Shown piece after piece: positions 17,564 through 27,040 of a stretch of 64,000 nt of DNA. A program made the translations under genes and the position numbers. Positions within the stretch are counted from its first letter, which is position 1. The number at the start of each line of letters is the position of its first letter. Under the pieces are notes generated by a model. The model saw nothing but the letters and a program-made list of their open reading frames with translations. It did not search any database and was not told the DNA's origin. The stretch is from Rhizobium sp. BK399 (lineage in GTDB: Bacteria > Pseudomonadota > Alphaproteobacteria > Rhizobiales > Rhizobiaceae), in the NCBI RefSeq assembly GCF_014194695.1, contig NZ_JACIAH010000017.1:52878-116877 (forward strand), given 5' to 3'.

Positions 17564-18193
17564 ATGGACCAGAGTTTGAGCGACAGTGGCTGGCGTGGAT
17601 CGCAGGAGGGATGGCTCGAGGCAGCCTATGACGTCCTGCTGGAGTCTGGCATTGATTCCGTGAAGATCCTGCCTCTGGCAAAGAAGCTCAACCTGTCTCG
17701 CACGAGCTTTTACTGGTTCTTCAAGGATCGTGAAGAACTTTTGGCCGGACTGGTTGCTCGCTGGCGCGACAAGAATACAGGGTCGATCGTAAAGCAGTCC
17801 GAAGCCTATGCGGAAACCCTGGCGGAAGCGATGCTGAATGTCTTCGACTGCTGGCTGGACAGCCGACTGTTCGACAGCAAGTTCGAGTTTGCCGTGCGCA
17901 GCTGGGCATTACAGTCCGACGAGATCCTGCGGGAGGTCCAAGAGGCGGATCGAGCACGGATGGATGCGCTTGCCATCATGTTCAAACGCTTTGGGCATTC
18001 CGAAATCAGCGCTGATGTTCGCGCCCGGACGACCTACCTTGTGCAGATTGGCTATATCTCGATGCAGTCAAACGAAAGCATCGCACTGCGCATGAAGCGC
18101 ATCCCTGAATACATCGCGATCTACACGGGCGAAGTCCCTCAGCAGCGAGAGCTTGACCGGTTCTTCGCCAGACACGGCTACAAACCAGGCTAG
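17564..18193 (+). CDS. TetR/AcrR-family transcriptional regulator
   Basis: The protein has about 209 residues. The N-terminal TetR helix-turn-helix is at about 12-60 (AAYDVLLESGIDSVKILPLA, then KKLNLSRTSFYWFFKDREEL), followed by an all-helical ligand domain. AGGAG precedes the ATG at 17564, which is preferred over the TTG at 17558. The gene is divergent from the stcD-like/etfBA operon and directly upstream of the ProC-like gene and betaine-type transporter. It therefore likely controls both directions through the repeats in the intergenic region. Confidence 0.88.
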   Translation: MDQSLSDSGWRGSQEGWLEAAYDVLLESGIDSVKILPLAKKLNLSRTSFYWFFKDREELLAGLVARWRDKNTGSIVKQSEAYAETLAEAMLNVFDCWLDSRLFDSKFEFAVRSWALQSDEILREVQEADRARMDALAIMFKRFGHSEISADVRARTTYLVQIGYISMQSNESIALRMKRIPEYIAIYTGEVPQQRELDRFFARHGYKPG

Positions 18194-18201
18194 GGAACGA
18201 G

Positions 18202-18996
18202 ATGAGCGGAAAGGTTAGGATCGGGATCATTGGCGGCGCCGGATGGCTTGGCGGTTCCATCGCAGAAGCGATCCTAGCCGCCGGCCTCGCCGATCCCGAT
18301 GATCTGACACTGTCTTATCGCCGCTCGCAGCCAGATCGCTTTTCCGCGTCGCACTGGACACAAGACAATCAACGTCTCGCGGACAGCTCGGATGTCTTGA
18401 TCCTGTCGGTACGTCCGCAGGACTGGGGCTCCGTCCCTGTCACAATGCGAGGGAAACTTCTGATTTCGGTCATGGCCGGCATCCCCCTCTGCGCGCTTTC
18501 AGAACGGCATGCGACCGAACGGGTTGTCCGAGCCCTCCCCAATGCCGCTGCCGAAGTCTCCCTATCCTATACGCCCTGGATCGCCTCAGCTGGCGTCGAT
18601 GCCGTTGATCGCAGCCTCGTGCGCAAAATCTTTGGCGCGTGCGGCGTCGAAGATGAAATGAAAAGCGAGAGCGACCTTGACTACCTCACGGGCATGTCGG
18701 GCACCGGACCGGCTTTCCCTGCGCTTCTTGCCGCAGCCATGATGGGGCATGCGATTGATCAAGGTTTGCCAGCGGATGTTGCTCGAAGAGCCGTCCTGAC
18801 GATGCTGATTGGCACGGGGCGCCTGCTGGAACGACGGCAGGACTGTCCGACCGAAATCGTCAGCCGCTTTCTAGAATACCGCGGGGTGACCGCTGCTGGC
18901 ATCGACGAGATGCGAGCATCAGGATTCGACCAGGCTGTGTTCAATGGACTGGCCGCAGCCTTCAGGAAATCGGTGAGTATGGGAGACGCTTCCTAA
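18202..18996 (+). CDS. Pyrroline-5-carboxylate reductase family protein (ProC-like)
   Basis: The 264-residue protein has the Rossmann start IGIIGGAGWLGGSIAEAI, the ProC-type middle (ILSVRPQDWGSVP, VVRALPNAAAEVSLSYTPW) and the C-terminal dimer domain motif YLTGMSGTGPAFPALL. ProC reduces pyrroline-5-carboxylate to proline with NAD(P)H. This one is divergent and linked to betaine uptake and demethylation, so it may act on a related cyclic imine. It starts 8 bases after the TetR gene. Confidence 0.8.
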   Translation: MSGKVRIGIIGGAGWLGGSIAEAILAAGLADPDDLTLSYRRSQPDRFSASHWTQDNQRLADSSDVLILSVRPQDWGSVPVTMRGKLLISVMAGIPLCALSERHATERVVRALPNAAAEVSLSYTPWIASAGVDAVDRSLVRKIFGACGVEDEMKSESDLDYLTGMSGTGPAFPALLAAAMMGHAIDQGLPADVARRAVLTMLIGTGRLLERRQDCPTEIVSRFLEYRGVTAAGIDEMRASGFDQAVFNGLAAAFRKSVSMGDAS

Positions 18997-19061
18997 CGAC
19001 CGTTGAGGTGGGTTCGCGGCGCCCCGCCCAAAGATAAACGCCGCTAAAAAAGGGAACGATA

Positions 19062-20063
19062 ATGAACAAGTTATTGGCTTCTACGTGCATGGTATTCGGG
19101 CTGCTGGGAGCGGCCTCCTACGCAAATGCGGCGGACTGTGGCAGCGTTACGATCGCGAGCATGAATTGGCAGAGCGCGGAAGTTCTGTCGAACCTCGATA
19201 AGATCATCCTGAACGAGGGATATGGTTGCAGCGCAGAAATCACCGTTGGCGACACCGTTCCGACCATCACCTCAATGGCCGAAAAAGGCGAGCCAGACAT
19301 TGCTCCCGAAGCCTGGATCGATCTTCTTCCGGATGTCGTGAAGAAGGGCACGGATGAAGGGCGCATCGTCAAGGTCGGCTCGCCACTTCCCGATGGCGGC
19401 ATTCAGGGTTGGTGGATCCCGAAATATCTGGCAGACGCCCATCCGGATCTGAAGACGATCCCCGACATGCTGAAGCACCCGGAACTGTTCCCGGACGCCG
19501 AGGATGCGTCGAAGGGAGCAATTTACAACGGACCGCAGGGCTGGGGCGGCACAGTGGTCACCTCTCAGCTCTACAAGGCGTTTGATGCTGAAAAAGCAGG
19601 CTTCAAGCTTGTCGACACCGGTTCTGGTGCCGGTCTCGATGGCTCGATCGCAAAGGCCTACGAGCGCAAGCAGGGTTGGGTCGGCTATTACTGGGCCCCG
19701 ACTGCGTTGCTTGGCAAGTACGAAATGGTGAAGCTCGACGCCGGTGTTCCAGCCGATGCCGCCGAGTGGAAACGCTGCAACACCGTTGCAGACTGCGGCG
19801 ATCCGAAGCCGAACGCTTGGCCGGTCGACACGATTGTCACGCTGGTTGCAAAGCCCTTCTCCGAAAAGGCGGGACCTGATGTGATGTCCTACCTCGAGAA
19901 GCGTTCGTGGAGCAATGATACGGTCAACAAGCTCATGGCCTGGATGACCGACAATCAGGCGAGCGGGGAGGACGGCGCCAAGCACTTCCTGAAGGAAAAC
20001 AAGGACATCTGGACAAAGTGGGTGTCGGAAGACGCTGCGAAAAAAATCGAAGCCTCGCTTTGA
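19062..20063 (+). CDS. Glycine betaine/proline betaine ABC transporter substrate-binding protein (ProX/OpuAC type)
   Basis: The 333-residue protein has a Sec signal peptide ending near SYANA|ADC. The OpuAC-type domain reads SMNWQSAEVLSNLDKIIL and DIAPEAWIDLLPD, and carries aromatic residues (WWIP, GWVGYYWAPTALLGKY) of the kind that form the cation-pi box for quaternary ammonium groups. AAAAAAGGGAACG precedes the ATG. It is the first gene of the proXWV-like operon. The neighbouring demethylase favours a catabolic role (proline betaine or similar) over osmoprotection. Confidence 0.88.
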   Translation: MNKLLASTCMVFGLLGAASYANAADCGSVTIASMNWQSAEVLSNLDKIILNEGYGCSAEITVGDTVPTITSMAEKGEPDIAPEAWIDLLPDVVKKGTDEGRIVKVGSPLPDGGIQGWWIPKYLADAHPDLKTIPDMLKHPELFPDAEDASKGAIYNGPQGWGGTVVTSQLYKAFDAEKAGFKLVDTGSGAGLDGSIAKAYERKQGWVGYYWAPTALLGKYEMVKLDAGVPADAAEWKRCNTVADCGDPKPNAWPVDTIVTLVAKPFSEKAGPDVMSYLEKRSWSNDTVNKLMAWMTDNQASGEDGAKHFLKENKDIWTKWVSEDAAKKIEASL

Positions 20064-20164
20064 TTGGTTGAATGGGCGGCGCGTTTGGACACGCGCCGCC
20101 ACTTCACAAGCCGGAAAGTAACCAGGAGACTTGTCACGGCTCTTTCAGAGAAAAGGGGAACCGC

Positions 20165-21052
20165 ATGGAATGGTTTTACAAATTTCCGCACATGAACGAC
20201 GATAGTCTTCGTGACCTCAAAAAGATGATCGACGACGGATTTCGAGGTTTCACGAGGGCATATGGCGACTCCATCGAGACCTTCTTTTCTCCGTTGCAGC
20301 ACTTTCTGATCGCTGTTGACCGGTTCATGACCCAGACGCCGTGGCCGATCATAACACTGATGGTCCTCGTGATCGCATGGCTGGGAAGCCGCAGCCTGAA
20401 GATTGTGCTCGGCTGTCTCGTAACGCTGCTGCTCATCGGCTACTTCGACATGTGGGACGACACCATGCGGACCGTCTCGATGATCTTCGTCTGTACGGTC
20501 CTGTCGATCGCACTTGGCCTGCCGATCGGCATTCTGATGGCACGATCGGACCGGTTCCAGCGCGTTGTCCATCCAATCCTCGACGTGATGCAGACAATGC
20601 CGAGCTTCGTCTACCTGATTCCTGTTGTCATGCTGCTCGGGATCGGACGCGTGCCGGGTCTCATCGCTGTCGTGATCTATGCGATCCCGCCGATGATCCG
20701 ATTAACTGACCTCGGCATCCGGCTGGTCGACAAGGACGTCCTTGAGGCCGCCGATGCCTTTGGCGTTTCGAATTCCCAGAAGCTCTTCAAGGTGCAGATG
20801 CCGCTGGCCCTCCCCACCATCATGGCCGGGATCAATCAGACCATCATGATGGCGCTGGCGATGGTCGTGGTGGCCTCGATGATCGGCGTCCAGGGCCTTG
20901 GACAACCGGTGCTGAAGGCGATTGCCAATCAGTACTTCACCCTCGGCATTTTCAACGGCCTTGCCATTGTCGGCATCGCAATCATCTTTGATCGAGTCAG
21001 CCAGGCATACGGCAAGCGGCTCCAGAAGCATCGGGAGATCGTCCATGGCTGA
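20165..21052 (+). CDS. Glycine betaine-type ABC transporter permease (ProW-like)
   Basis: The 295-residue permease starts at the ATG at 20165 after AGGGGAAC. It has an N-terminal amphipathic tail of about 60 residues before the membrane segments. The BPD permease signature reads EAADAFGVSNSQKLFKVQMP, followed by ALPTIMAGINQTIMMALAMV. It forms the inner-membrane channel for the solute bound by the preceding gene's product. Its last bases overlap the ATPase gene by 8. Confidence 0.9.
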   Translation: MEWFYKFPHMNDDSLRDLKKMIDDGFRGFTRAYGDSIETFFSPLQHFLIAVDRFMTQTPWPIITLMVLVIAWLGSRSLKIVLGCLVTLLLIGYFDMWDDTMRTVSMIFVCTVLSIALGLPIGILMARSDRFQRVVHPILDVMQTMPSFVYLIPVVMLLGIGRVPGLIAVVIYAIPPMIRLTDLGIRLVDKDVLEAADAFGVSNSQKLFKVQMPLALPTIMAGINQTIMMALAMVVVASMIGVQGLGQPVLKAIANQYFTLGIFNGLAIVGIAIIFDRVSQAYGKRLQKHREIVHG

Positions 21053-22121
21053 TCATGTTTTTGGCGGCATCAGGATCCGCCATCTGTTCAAGATCTTCGG
21101 TCCGAACGCGCGGTCCCATATTGAGGCGGTTCAGAAAGGCCTGACCAAGACCGAATTGAACCGGAAATACGGCCACGTGCTCGGCCTGCGCGACATCAAT
21201 ATCGAAATGCCGTCGGGCTCGATCCAGGTCATCATGGGCCTTTCCGGTTCGGGAAAGTCGACGCTCATTCGGCATATCAACCGGCTGATCGATCCGACCG
21301 CCGGCGAAGTGCTCGTCGACGGTGTCGACGTGGTCAAGATGGATGAATCCGAACTCCGGACGTTCCGCCGGCACCAGACGGCTATGGTGTTTCAGAAGTT
21401 CGCGCTCCTGCCGCATCGCAACGTCCTCGACAATACGCTCTTTGGTCTCGAGGTCCAGGGTGTAGAGCGTTCGAAGGCCGTCGACGTCGCCATGCGATGG
21501 CTGGAGCGTGTGGGTCTGAAGGGCTTTGAGGAGAAGTACCCGAACCAGCTTTCAGGTGGCATGCAGCAGCGCGTCGGCTTGGCTCGCGCCCTTTCGAATG
21601 ACGCGCCGGTGCTCTTGATGGATGAAGCCTATTCGGCACTCGACCCGCTGATCCGCACGGATATGCAGACTGTTCTCATCGACATCCAGCAAGAGATAAA
21701 GAAAACCATCGTCTTCATCACACATGATCTCGATGAGGCACTGAGGTTGGGGGATCAGATCGCCATTCTGCGCGATGGCGAAATCATCCAGCAAGGCACA
21801 AGCCAGGACATCGTGTTGCGGCCGGCCGATGAGTATGTCGCCAATTTTGTGAAGGAGGTGAACCGCGGCCGCGTCGTCCAGGTGAGTGCCATCATGAGCC
21901 CCTTGCGGGCCGGTGCTCCCATCGGTGGCTACACCATCGACGCCTCGACGACCGTTGAGGAGGCCGTTCGCCAGCTTGCGTCGGTTCCCGAAGGCGATGT
22001 GACCGTCATCGGTGAAGGATCCCGTCCTGTTGGCGTTGTCACGTTCCGCCAACTTGCAACTGCAATGGTCAACTCGGACACTGCCCAACCGCACGAGGGT
22101 GTCATTGCCCTCGTCCGGTGA
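21045..22121 (+). CDS. Glycine betaine-type ABC transporter ATP-binding protein (ProV-like)
   Basis: The 358-residue ATPase starts at the ATG at 21045. It has the ProV N-terminal extension (HLFKIFGPNARSHIEAVQKG), Walker A GLSGSGKST at residues 65-73, the signature LSGGMQQR, Walker B VLLMDEAYSALDP and HDLDEALRLGD. A C-terminal CBS-like tail (VTVIGEGSRPVGVVTFRQL) follows. In osmoregulated systems tandem CBS domains gate transport by ionic strength; here only one weak repeat is evident. It completes the transporter with the two preceding genes. Confidence 0.92.
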   Translation: MADHVFGGIRIRHLFKIFGPNARSHIEAVQKGLTKTELNRKYGHVLGLRDINIEMPSGSIQVIMGLSGSGKSTLIRHINRLIDPTAGEVLVDGVDVVKMDESELRTFRRHQTAMVFQKFALLPHRNVLDNTLFGLEVQGVERSKAVDVAMRWLERVGLKGFEEKYPNQLSGGMQQRVGLARALSNDAPVLLMDEAYSALDPLIRTDMQTVLIDIQQEIKKTIVFITHDLDEALRLGDQIAILRDGEIIQQGTSQDIVLRPADEYVANFVKEVNRGRVVQVSAIMSPLRAGAPIGGYTIDASTTVEEAVRQLASVPEGDVTVIGEGSRPVGVVTFRQLATAMVNSDTAQPHEGVIALVR

Positions 22122-22143
22122 GGCTATAGCAAAATATCTGACC

Positions 22144-22170
22144 CTCGTGCTCGCCGAACGCGAGCATGAG
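22144..22170 (+). terminator. Hairpin after the betaine transporter operon
   Basis: CTCGTGCTCGC pairs with GCGAGCATGAG (11 pairs, one G-T) around CGAAC, 22 bases after the ProV-like stop. There is no T-run, so it may terminate weakly or stabilise the upstream mRNA end. The rest of the gap to 22350 shows nothing else. Confidence 0.45.
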
Positions 22171-22349
22171 GTCTCGTGACCGGTCAATTTCAGTGGATCG
22201 CGGTTTTGCGATCGAGATCCCTGGAAGCAAGTTCTCCTGAAAGGCGTTCTGGGTGTGCTCCACCAGGCTCCCATCTCCCTGCCCTCTAGCCCGTTGACAC
22301 CCAAGACCCCTCGTTTAACCCAAGCAGTGACCTGCCTCCGGGAGTGGCT

Positions 22350-24335
22350 ATGCCCGAAACATTTCCCCGCCTCTTCAGCCCGCTTCAGATTCGTGGGCAT
22401 ACGCTTCGCAATCGGATTGTCTTTGGCGCCCATACAGCCAACATGGCCTTCGATGGGCTGCCGACGGAGCGCCATGTCTCCTACTACGCTGAACGTGCAA
22501 TCGGCGGCGCTGCAATGATCGTCGTCGAACCGATGCCGGTCCATGCGTCAGCCGTTCTGACCCGAGGAAACTTCCGGCACTCTGATGACAGTGTCATCCC
22601 GCATTTCGAGAAGGTTGTCAGCGCCATAAAGGACAATGGCGCAGTGGCGATCCAGCAGCTCTATCACGTCGGAGCGCACGGTGATTCCGACAACTCCTTC
22701 CACCCGCACTGGTCGCCATCAGGTCTGCCGAGCTACCACGACAGTGACGGCTCGCATCCGATGACCGAGGCCGAGATCCTCGAGACGATCGACGGCTTCG
22801 TCCAGGCCGCACGACGATGCCACGAGGCCGGCTTCGATGGTGTCGAGGTCTGGGCAGCCTATCTTGGCATGGTCGACCAGTTCTGGACGCCCTGGAGCAA
22901 TCGACGCGACGACCAGTGGGGAGGTTCGCTCGAAAACCGAACGCGCATGTCTCGCGAGATTCTTGCGCGGATCAGGGAGACCTGCGGACCGGACTTCATC
23001 ATAGGCATTGCAGTCAGCGACGAGCCGGATGTCAAGGCGGCCCTCCAGCGAGACGAGCTTGCGGAGATTGTGAAGCTTCACGACGATCTCGGTCTTATCG
23101 ACTACGTCACGTGTGGATCGGGCGGCTACCTCGATTTCTACAAGCTGATGCCGACGTTCATCTATCCCGAAAAGCTCGGCGCCGATCTTGCCGCATATCT
23201 CAAGAAGGTTGTCAAAAACGCCGTCGTCATCGCCGAAAGCCATATCCGGACCCCTGAAAATGCCGAGACCGTCCTTGGCGAAGGCGCATCCGACCTTGTC
23301 TCACTCGTTCGTGGGCAGATCGCCGATCCCCATTTGGCGCGCAAGGCAAGCGAAGGGCGTGCCGACGACATCCGGGGCTGCATATCCTGCAATCAGATGT
23401 GCTGGGGGCGCCGGTCGAGGGACTACTGGATAAGCTGTCTGATCAACCCTTCAGCGGGGCGTGAATTCGAATGGAACGGCGATCGCTTTAGCAGGACATC
23501 AGACCCAAAACGCGTCCTTGTCATCGGTGGCGGGCCGGCAGGTCTTGAGGCCGCAAGAGTTGCGGCGGAACGCGGCCACAAGGTCGTCCTCTCCGAAGCC
23601 GGAACGCGTCTGGGTGGCAACTTTCTGCTTGCAGGACTGCAGCCGAGGCGCGCGCAGATCCTTGATCTGCTCGCCTGGTATGAACGCCAACTGGAAAAGC
23701 TCGGTGTTGAGGTCAGGCTGAATACCTATGTGGAAGCCGATGACATCGACCCATCAAAGGTGGACGTCGTCATCGTTGCGACCGGGTCCTATTCGCCGGA
23801 GACCGGATTTCAGAAAGCCTTACCAACGATGGAAAGGATGCCCGGCTTCGACAAGAGTGGCGTTTTCACCGTCGAAGCCGTCATGGCCAGACAGGCAAGG
23901 CCAGGCAAACAGGTGCTTCTGCTGGATGAGGCCGGTGGTTGGCGCGGCTGCGGAACGGCCTGGAAGCTTGCGGAGGACGGCCATCGCGTTACCATCGTCA
24001 CACCCGATCCGCTTGTCGGGAAAGAGCTTCAGAGAACGGCTGCCGATGTGCCGATGCGACAAGCCCTGAAAAAGCTTGGGGTTCAATGGACTACCGAAGT
24101 CAGCATCGTCGAATGGCACGGAAACGGCGCGACTGTTCTGGACCACAACAGCGGTGAACACAGCTTCATGGAAGCGGACGCACTTGTTATCGCGACGACC
24201 AATCACGCAATGGACTGGCTGATACCTGGCCTGACAAAACTGGGCGTCGTCGTCAGACAGATCGGCGATTGCGCGGCACCGCGGCAGGCTCCCTATGCGT
24301 TCTACGAAGGCAGGAAGACGGGATTGGAAATCTGA
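22350..24335 (+). CDS. NADH:flavin oxidoreductase of the trimethylamine/dimethylamine dehydrogenase family
   Basis: The about 661-residue protein has an N-terminal OYE-like barrel (FSPLQIRGHTLRNRIVFGA, LENRTRMSREILARIRETCG), then an iron-sulfur segment CISCNQMC followed after 11 residues by a fourth cysteine (ISCLINP). The C-terminal FAD/NAD domain starts VLVIGGGPAGLEAARVAAER. All four cluster cysteines are present, unlike in the stcD-like paralogue. ATG 22350 follows GGGAG; a GTG at 22344 is possible. It probably N-demethylates a methylated amine imported by the preceding transporter. It is followed after one base by an Ldh2-type dehydrogenase. Confidence 0.82.
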   Translation: MPETFPRLFSPLQIRGHTLRNRIVFGAHTANMAFDGLPTERHVSYYAERAIGGAAMIVVEPMPVHASAVLTRGNFRHSDDSVIPHFEKVVSAIKDNGAVAIQQLYHVGAHGDSDNSFHPHWSPSGLPSYHDSDGSHPMTEAEILETIDGFVQAARRCHEAGFDGVEVWAAYLGMVDQFWTPWSNRRDDQWGGSLENRTRMSREILARIRETCGPDFIIGIAVSDEPDVKAALQRDELAEIVKLHDDLGLIDYVTCGSGGYLDFYKLMPTFIYPEKLGADLAAYLKKVVKNAVVIAESHIRTPENAETVLGEGASDLVSLVRGQIADPHLARKASEGRADDIRGCISCNQMCWGRRSRDYWISCLINPSAGREFEWNGDRFSRTSDPKRVLVIGGGPAGLEAARVAAERGHKVVLSEAGTRLGGNFLLAGLQPRRAQILDLLAWYERQLEKLGVEVRLNTYVEADDIDPSKVDVVIVATGSYSPETGFQKALPTMERMPGFDKSGVFTVEAVMARQARPGKQVLLLDEAGGWRGCGTAWKLAEDGHRVTIVTPDPLVGKELQRTAADVPMRQALKKLGVQWTTEVSIVEWHGNGATVLDHNSGEHSFMEADALVIATTNHAMDWLIPGLTKLGVVVRQIGDCAAPRQAPYAFYEGRKTGLEI

Positions 24336-24336
24336 C

Positions 24337-25335
24337 ATGTCCGACGACGTCGTGCTCAAACGAAGGGATGCCGAGGAACTCGCCATGAAGGCTTGCCTGG
24401 CCTCCGGCGCAGACAAGTCGAGCGCACGTTCGCTCGTGAAAGCCACACTGTCGGCGGCGAGTTACGGGCCGCCAACGCTCGGCTTTCCACACCTCGTGGA
24501 CTATCTCAATGGTTTCCGTCAAGGACGGATAAATTGCAACCCCACACCACGGCTGGACCGCGCCTTTCCTGCCTTCCTCGTTTCAGACGCAGATCGCGGC
24601 ATCGCGCAGCTGGGCTTCGATCTCGCTTTTCCAGATCTGCTCGACGCGGCCCGTAAATTCGGGATTGCCGTCTTGACGCAGACGAACAGCTATACCGCTG
24701 GCGAACTCGGGTACTATGTCCGAAGGCTTTGCGATGAAGGCATTATCGGACTGGCCGCGACAAACGCAAATGCCATGATGGTGGCCAAGGTCGGGGGCAA
24801 AGTGGTCTACAGCACAAATCCGATGGCATTCGGATTTCCGCTCGGCGACCACACGCCGCCGCTCATTATTGACCAGGCATCCAGCGCGACCGCTTTCGTC
24901 AACATTATAAGAGCTGCCGAAGAAGGAAAAGCGATCCCCGAGGGCTGGGCAGTGGACGAAGACGGTCACCCGACCGATGAAGCCTCAAAGGCGCTGATGG
25001 GAGCCCTGTTGCCGTTCGGCGGGCGCAAGGGCGCCAATGTCGCGCTTCTGGTGGAGATGCTGGCGGCTGGTCTGTCGGGCGGCCCCTGGTCGCTGGACAC
25101 GCCAGATTTCAGGTCGGGAGCTCAGTCCCCTGGGGTTGGTTTGACCGTGATCGCAATTATGCCAAGGGAAAATGCAGAAACGCAAATTGAGCGTGTCCGC
25201 GCCCAGGTTCGTCGTCTCCAGGATTACGGTGTGTTCGTCCCGGGAGTGAGCGGGAGGGACCCCGCACCGCTTCCATTGGAACTCACCATCCCTCATAATG
25301 TCTTCGAAAAGATCGGGGCCATCATCGCCACTTAG
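24337..25335 (+). CDS. Ldh2-family (malate/L-lactate/ureidoglycolate dehydrogenase-like) oxidoreductase
   Basis: The 332-residue protein of the Ldh2 fold has SYGPPTLGFPHLVDYLNGFR, SDADRGIAQLGFDLA, TNSYTAGELGYYVRRLCDEG, STNPMAFGFPLGDH and a C-terminal FGGRKGANVALLVEMLAAGL. The family includes delta1-piperideine-2-carboxylate/pyrroline-2-carboxylate reductases as well as malate and ureidoglycolate dehydrogenases. Next to demethylases and a ProC-like enzyme, a cyclic-imine reductase acting on a proline-type ring is an attractive but unproven role. It starts one base after the preceding stop. Confidence 0.8.
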   Translation: MSDDVVLKRRDAEELAMKACLASGADKSSARSLVKATLSAASYGPPTLGFPHLVDYLNGFRQGRINCNPTPRLDRAFPAFLVSDADRGIAQLGFDLAFPDLLDAARKFGIAVLTQTNSYTAGELGYYVRRLCDEGIIGLAATNANAMMVAKVGGKVVYSTNPMAFGFPLGDHTPPLIIDQASSATAFVNIIRAAEEGKAIPEGWAVDEDGHPTDEASKALMGALLPFGGRKGANVALLVEMLAAGLSGGPWSLDTPDFRSGAQSPGVGLTVIAIMPRENAETQIERVRAQVRRLQDYGVFVPGVSGRDPAPLPLELTIPHNVFEKIGAIIAT

Positions 25336-25439
25336 AGGAACGTTAACGCCAGCATCGAGTGGCTCGTCATGGATTGGTCCGGGTTGGTTTGCCATTCGCC
25401 GCATTTGCCTCAATTGGTAAACCCGGCTCTCCACGTGCC

Positions 25440-25721
25440 TTAAGCGGAGGACGAGGCACTGGATCCGATCAGGTTTTTCAGTCCGCTATGCATCAGAGAA
25501 GCGGGGGTATCAGCGACACCCGCGAAAATTTCCCGCAGCAAATCAGCCAGGAGGTTCACCACCAGTGGCGAGTGACGCTGTTTGGGTTTCAAGAGCCAAA
25601 GGTCAACTTGCCCGGCTGGCTGCAATGGCTTTCGAACCGCCCTCGAACTGTCGAGATCTAGCCCGACATACCATTGCGTGGCCCCCATTGAACAGAAGGT
25701 CATTATGTTCGACAGCTCCAT
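25440..25721 (-). pseudogene. Possible LysR-type regulator C-terminal remnant
   Basis: The minus frame ends RKPLQPAGQVDLWLLKPKQR and then HSPLVVNLLADLLREIF, which reads like the tail of a LysR effector-binding domain. No helix-turn-helix or remaining effector domain is found upstream in any frame. The assignment rests on a short stretch and is tentative. Confidence 0.3.
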
Positions 25722-25933
25722 GCATGATGTGAGCCTTCCTGATGCGCTTAACCATTGGTGTTTTCTCTTCGTTGGTGATCAATGAATTGTTTCGGGCGAT
25801 CTCCCCGAGCTATAAGCGGCAAGCCGACCGAGTTGCCGTTAACCGCGTGTCGCTGACGAGTAAATCAACCTCCTTTCACAACAGGCGGCGTCGAATGTGC
25901 GAAGGCCTTTGCTAGCCTTGAACTCGACCAGGA

Positions 25934-26113
25934 ATGGAGGCCGGACCCGTGAAGTCTGCGAGAAGCTGGAAGCCGTGCGCGGATGGCGAGGCATGGTTGG
26001 CTTGGTACGCGGAAGAAGATCTTCCTGCGCGCGCCACTATTGGCGTCGCTGACCTCGGTGATGCTCGCCGGTTGGTCGAAATCACGGCAAGTGCGGCCGT
26101 AAAGGAGGCCTAG
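25934..26113 (+). CDS. Possible small hypothetical protein (59 aa)
   Basis: The open frame begins MEAGPVKSARSWKPCADGEA and continues with WLAWYAEEDLPARATIGVAD and an acidic/alanine-rich end. GTG 25949 is an alternative start. The composition is protein-like, but there is no good ribosome-binding site and no recognised family. The stretch from 26114 to 26525 shows nothing else I can support. Confidence 0.22.
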   Translation: MEAGPVKSARSWKPCADGEAWLAWYAEEDLPARATIGVADLGDARRLVEITASAAVKEA

Positions 26114-26525
26114 CCTCGGAATCACCAGGTATCTTCCGCCCGGAGCATGCTTGCGGGGCCACTCACCTGTTCGAGGTGTGCCCCTCACCATTAGTATTAG
26201 CGGCTCTGGAAACAATTCCCTGCGACACCAAATGACATCAGGCGCTCGGCCATCGACCCCCCGATGACCAGCGCAGGTCGGCTCGCACAGCAGCATTAGC
26301 CCCGGCACGCGAGCCGGCCACCCCCTCAACCAAAGCGCGCTGATAGAGCAGAAGCCCAGGTACTCTTCCTGCAAGAGTCGCCGCTACTCCATCAGTCTTC
26401 AAAAGAGCTTCGGTCCTGCGTACGCGCTTTCCGAGCGGTACTTCCTTTCTCACTCTGCCGGTTTTAACTATTAGTGATTTGTAAAATACCACATAAAGAC
26501 GAACTATCGGATTTTAACGCGTTCA

Positions 26526-26606
26526 GGTTTCGGAGCCGACCCCAGCCCCTCCGAAACCAAACAAGCGTACGGCTTGGGCCTAGGCGAATTGCTCCAGCCG
26601 TACGCT
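26526..26606 (+). other. Two-hairpin structured element, copy 1
   Basis: Hairpin A is GGTTTCGGA (26526-26534) with TCCGAAACC (26550-26558), 9 perfect pairs around GCCGACCCCAGCCCC. Hairpin B is AGCGTACGGCT (26564-26574) with AGCCGTACGCT (26596-26606), 11 perfect pairs. The core GGAGCCGACCCCAGCCC is identical in copy 2 at 33.8 kb, while both stems have different sequences there. It lies about 100 bases upstream of the gene at 26708. It could be a structured RNA or an interspersed palindromic repeat. Confidence 0.55.
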
Positions 26607-26707
26607 CCTCTGGCCTTGTGGCAGCTTAATCGAAAGGCGAACTCGCCAATAGCTGGCAATACTGCTAGGTTTGATATAGCCGCAACGTCGACGTGTTAGG
26701 GGGAGGC

Positions 26708-27040
26708 ATGGCAAGCATCTCTACCACACCGGATTTCGTCTCCGAACTCGTTCGGGCCCTAGACCAAATCCACCTGCTCACTCCCAGCGAGCGAAAAGAT
26801 CTGGTCGTCCGCGGCGTTGCCAGCATCCGCGAGCTGCAACATACACTTGATGCCAGTGGAGTGGATACACCGATGGCATCCCGCACATTGCGCGATGTGG
26901 AGACGTTGATTGCCGAGATGGACGATACTCCCAACGAACTCGTTGCCGCCGCTTTCGTCGTTTTATGTGACCAAATAAACAGGCTCCTGAGGATCTGTGA
27001 GACCACATCTGCGAACGAAGACGGTGAAGTGCCTGCCTAA
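26708..27040 (+). CDS. Hypothetical protein (110 aa)
   Basis: The soluble, mostly helical protein (MASISTTPDFVSELVRALDQ; LTPSERKDLVVRGVASIREL; ends SANEDGEVPA) belongs to no family I recognise. A strong GGGGGAGG lies directly before the ATG at 26708, making this a likely real gene. It stands alone between the structured element and a small acidic protein gene. Confidence 0.6.
   Translation: MASISTTPDFVSELVRALDQIHLLTPSERKDLVVRGVASIRELQHTLDASGVDTPMASRTLRDVETLIAEMDDTPNELVAAAFVVLCDQINRLLRICETTSANEDGEVPA

Noticed and set aside
25865..26492. Minus-strand open frames between the small ORF and the structured element
   Set aside because: Arg/Pro-rich, motif-free translations typical of non-coding GC-rich DNA.
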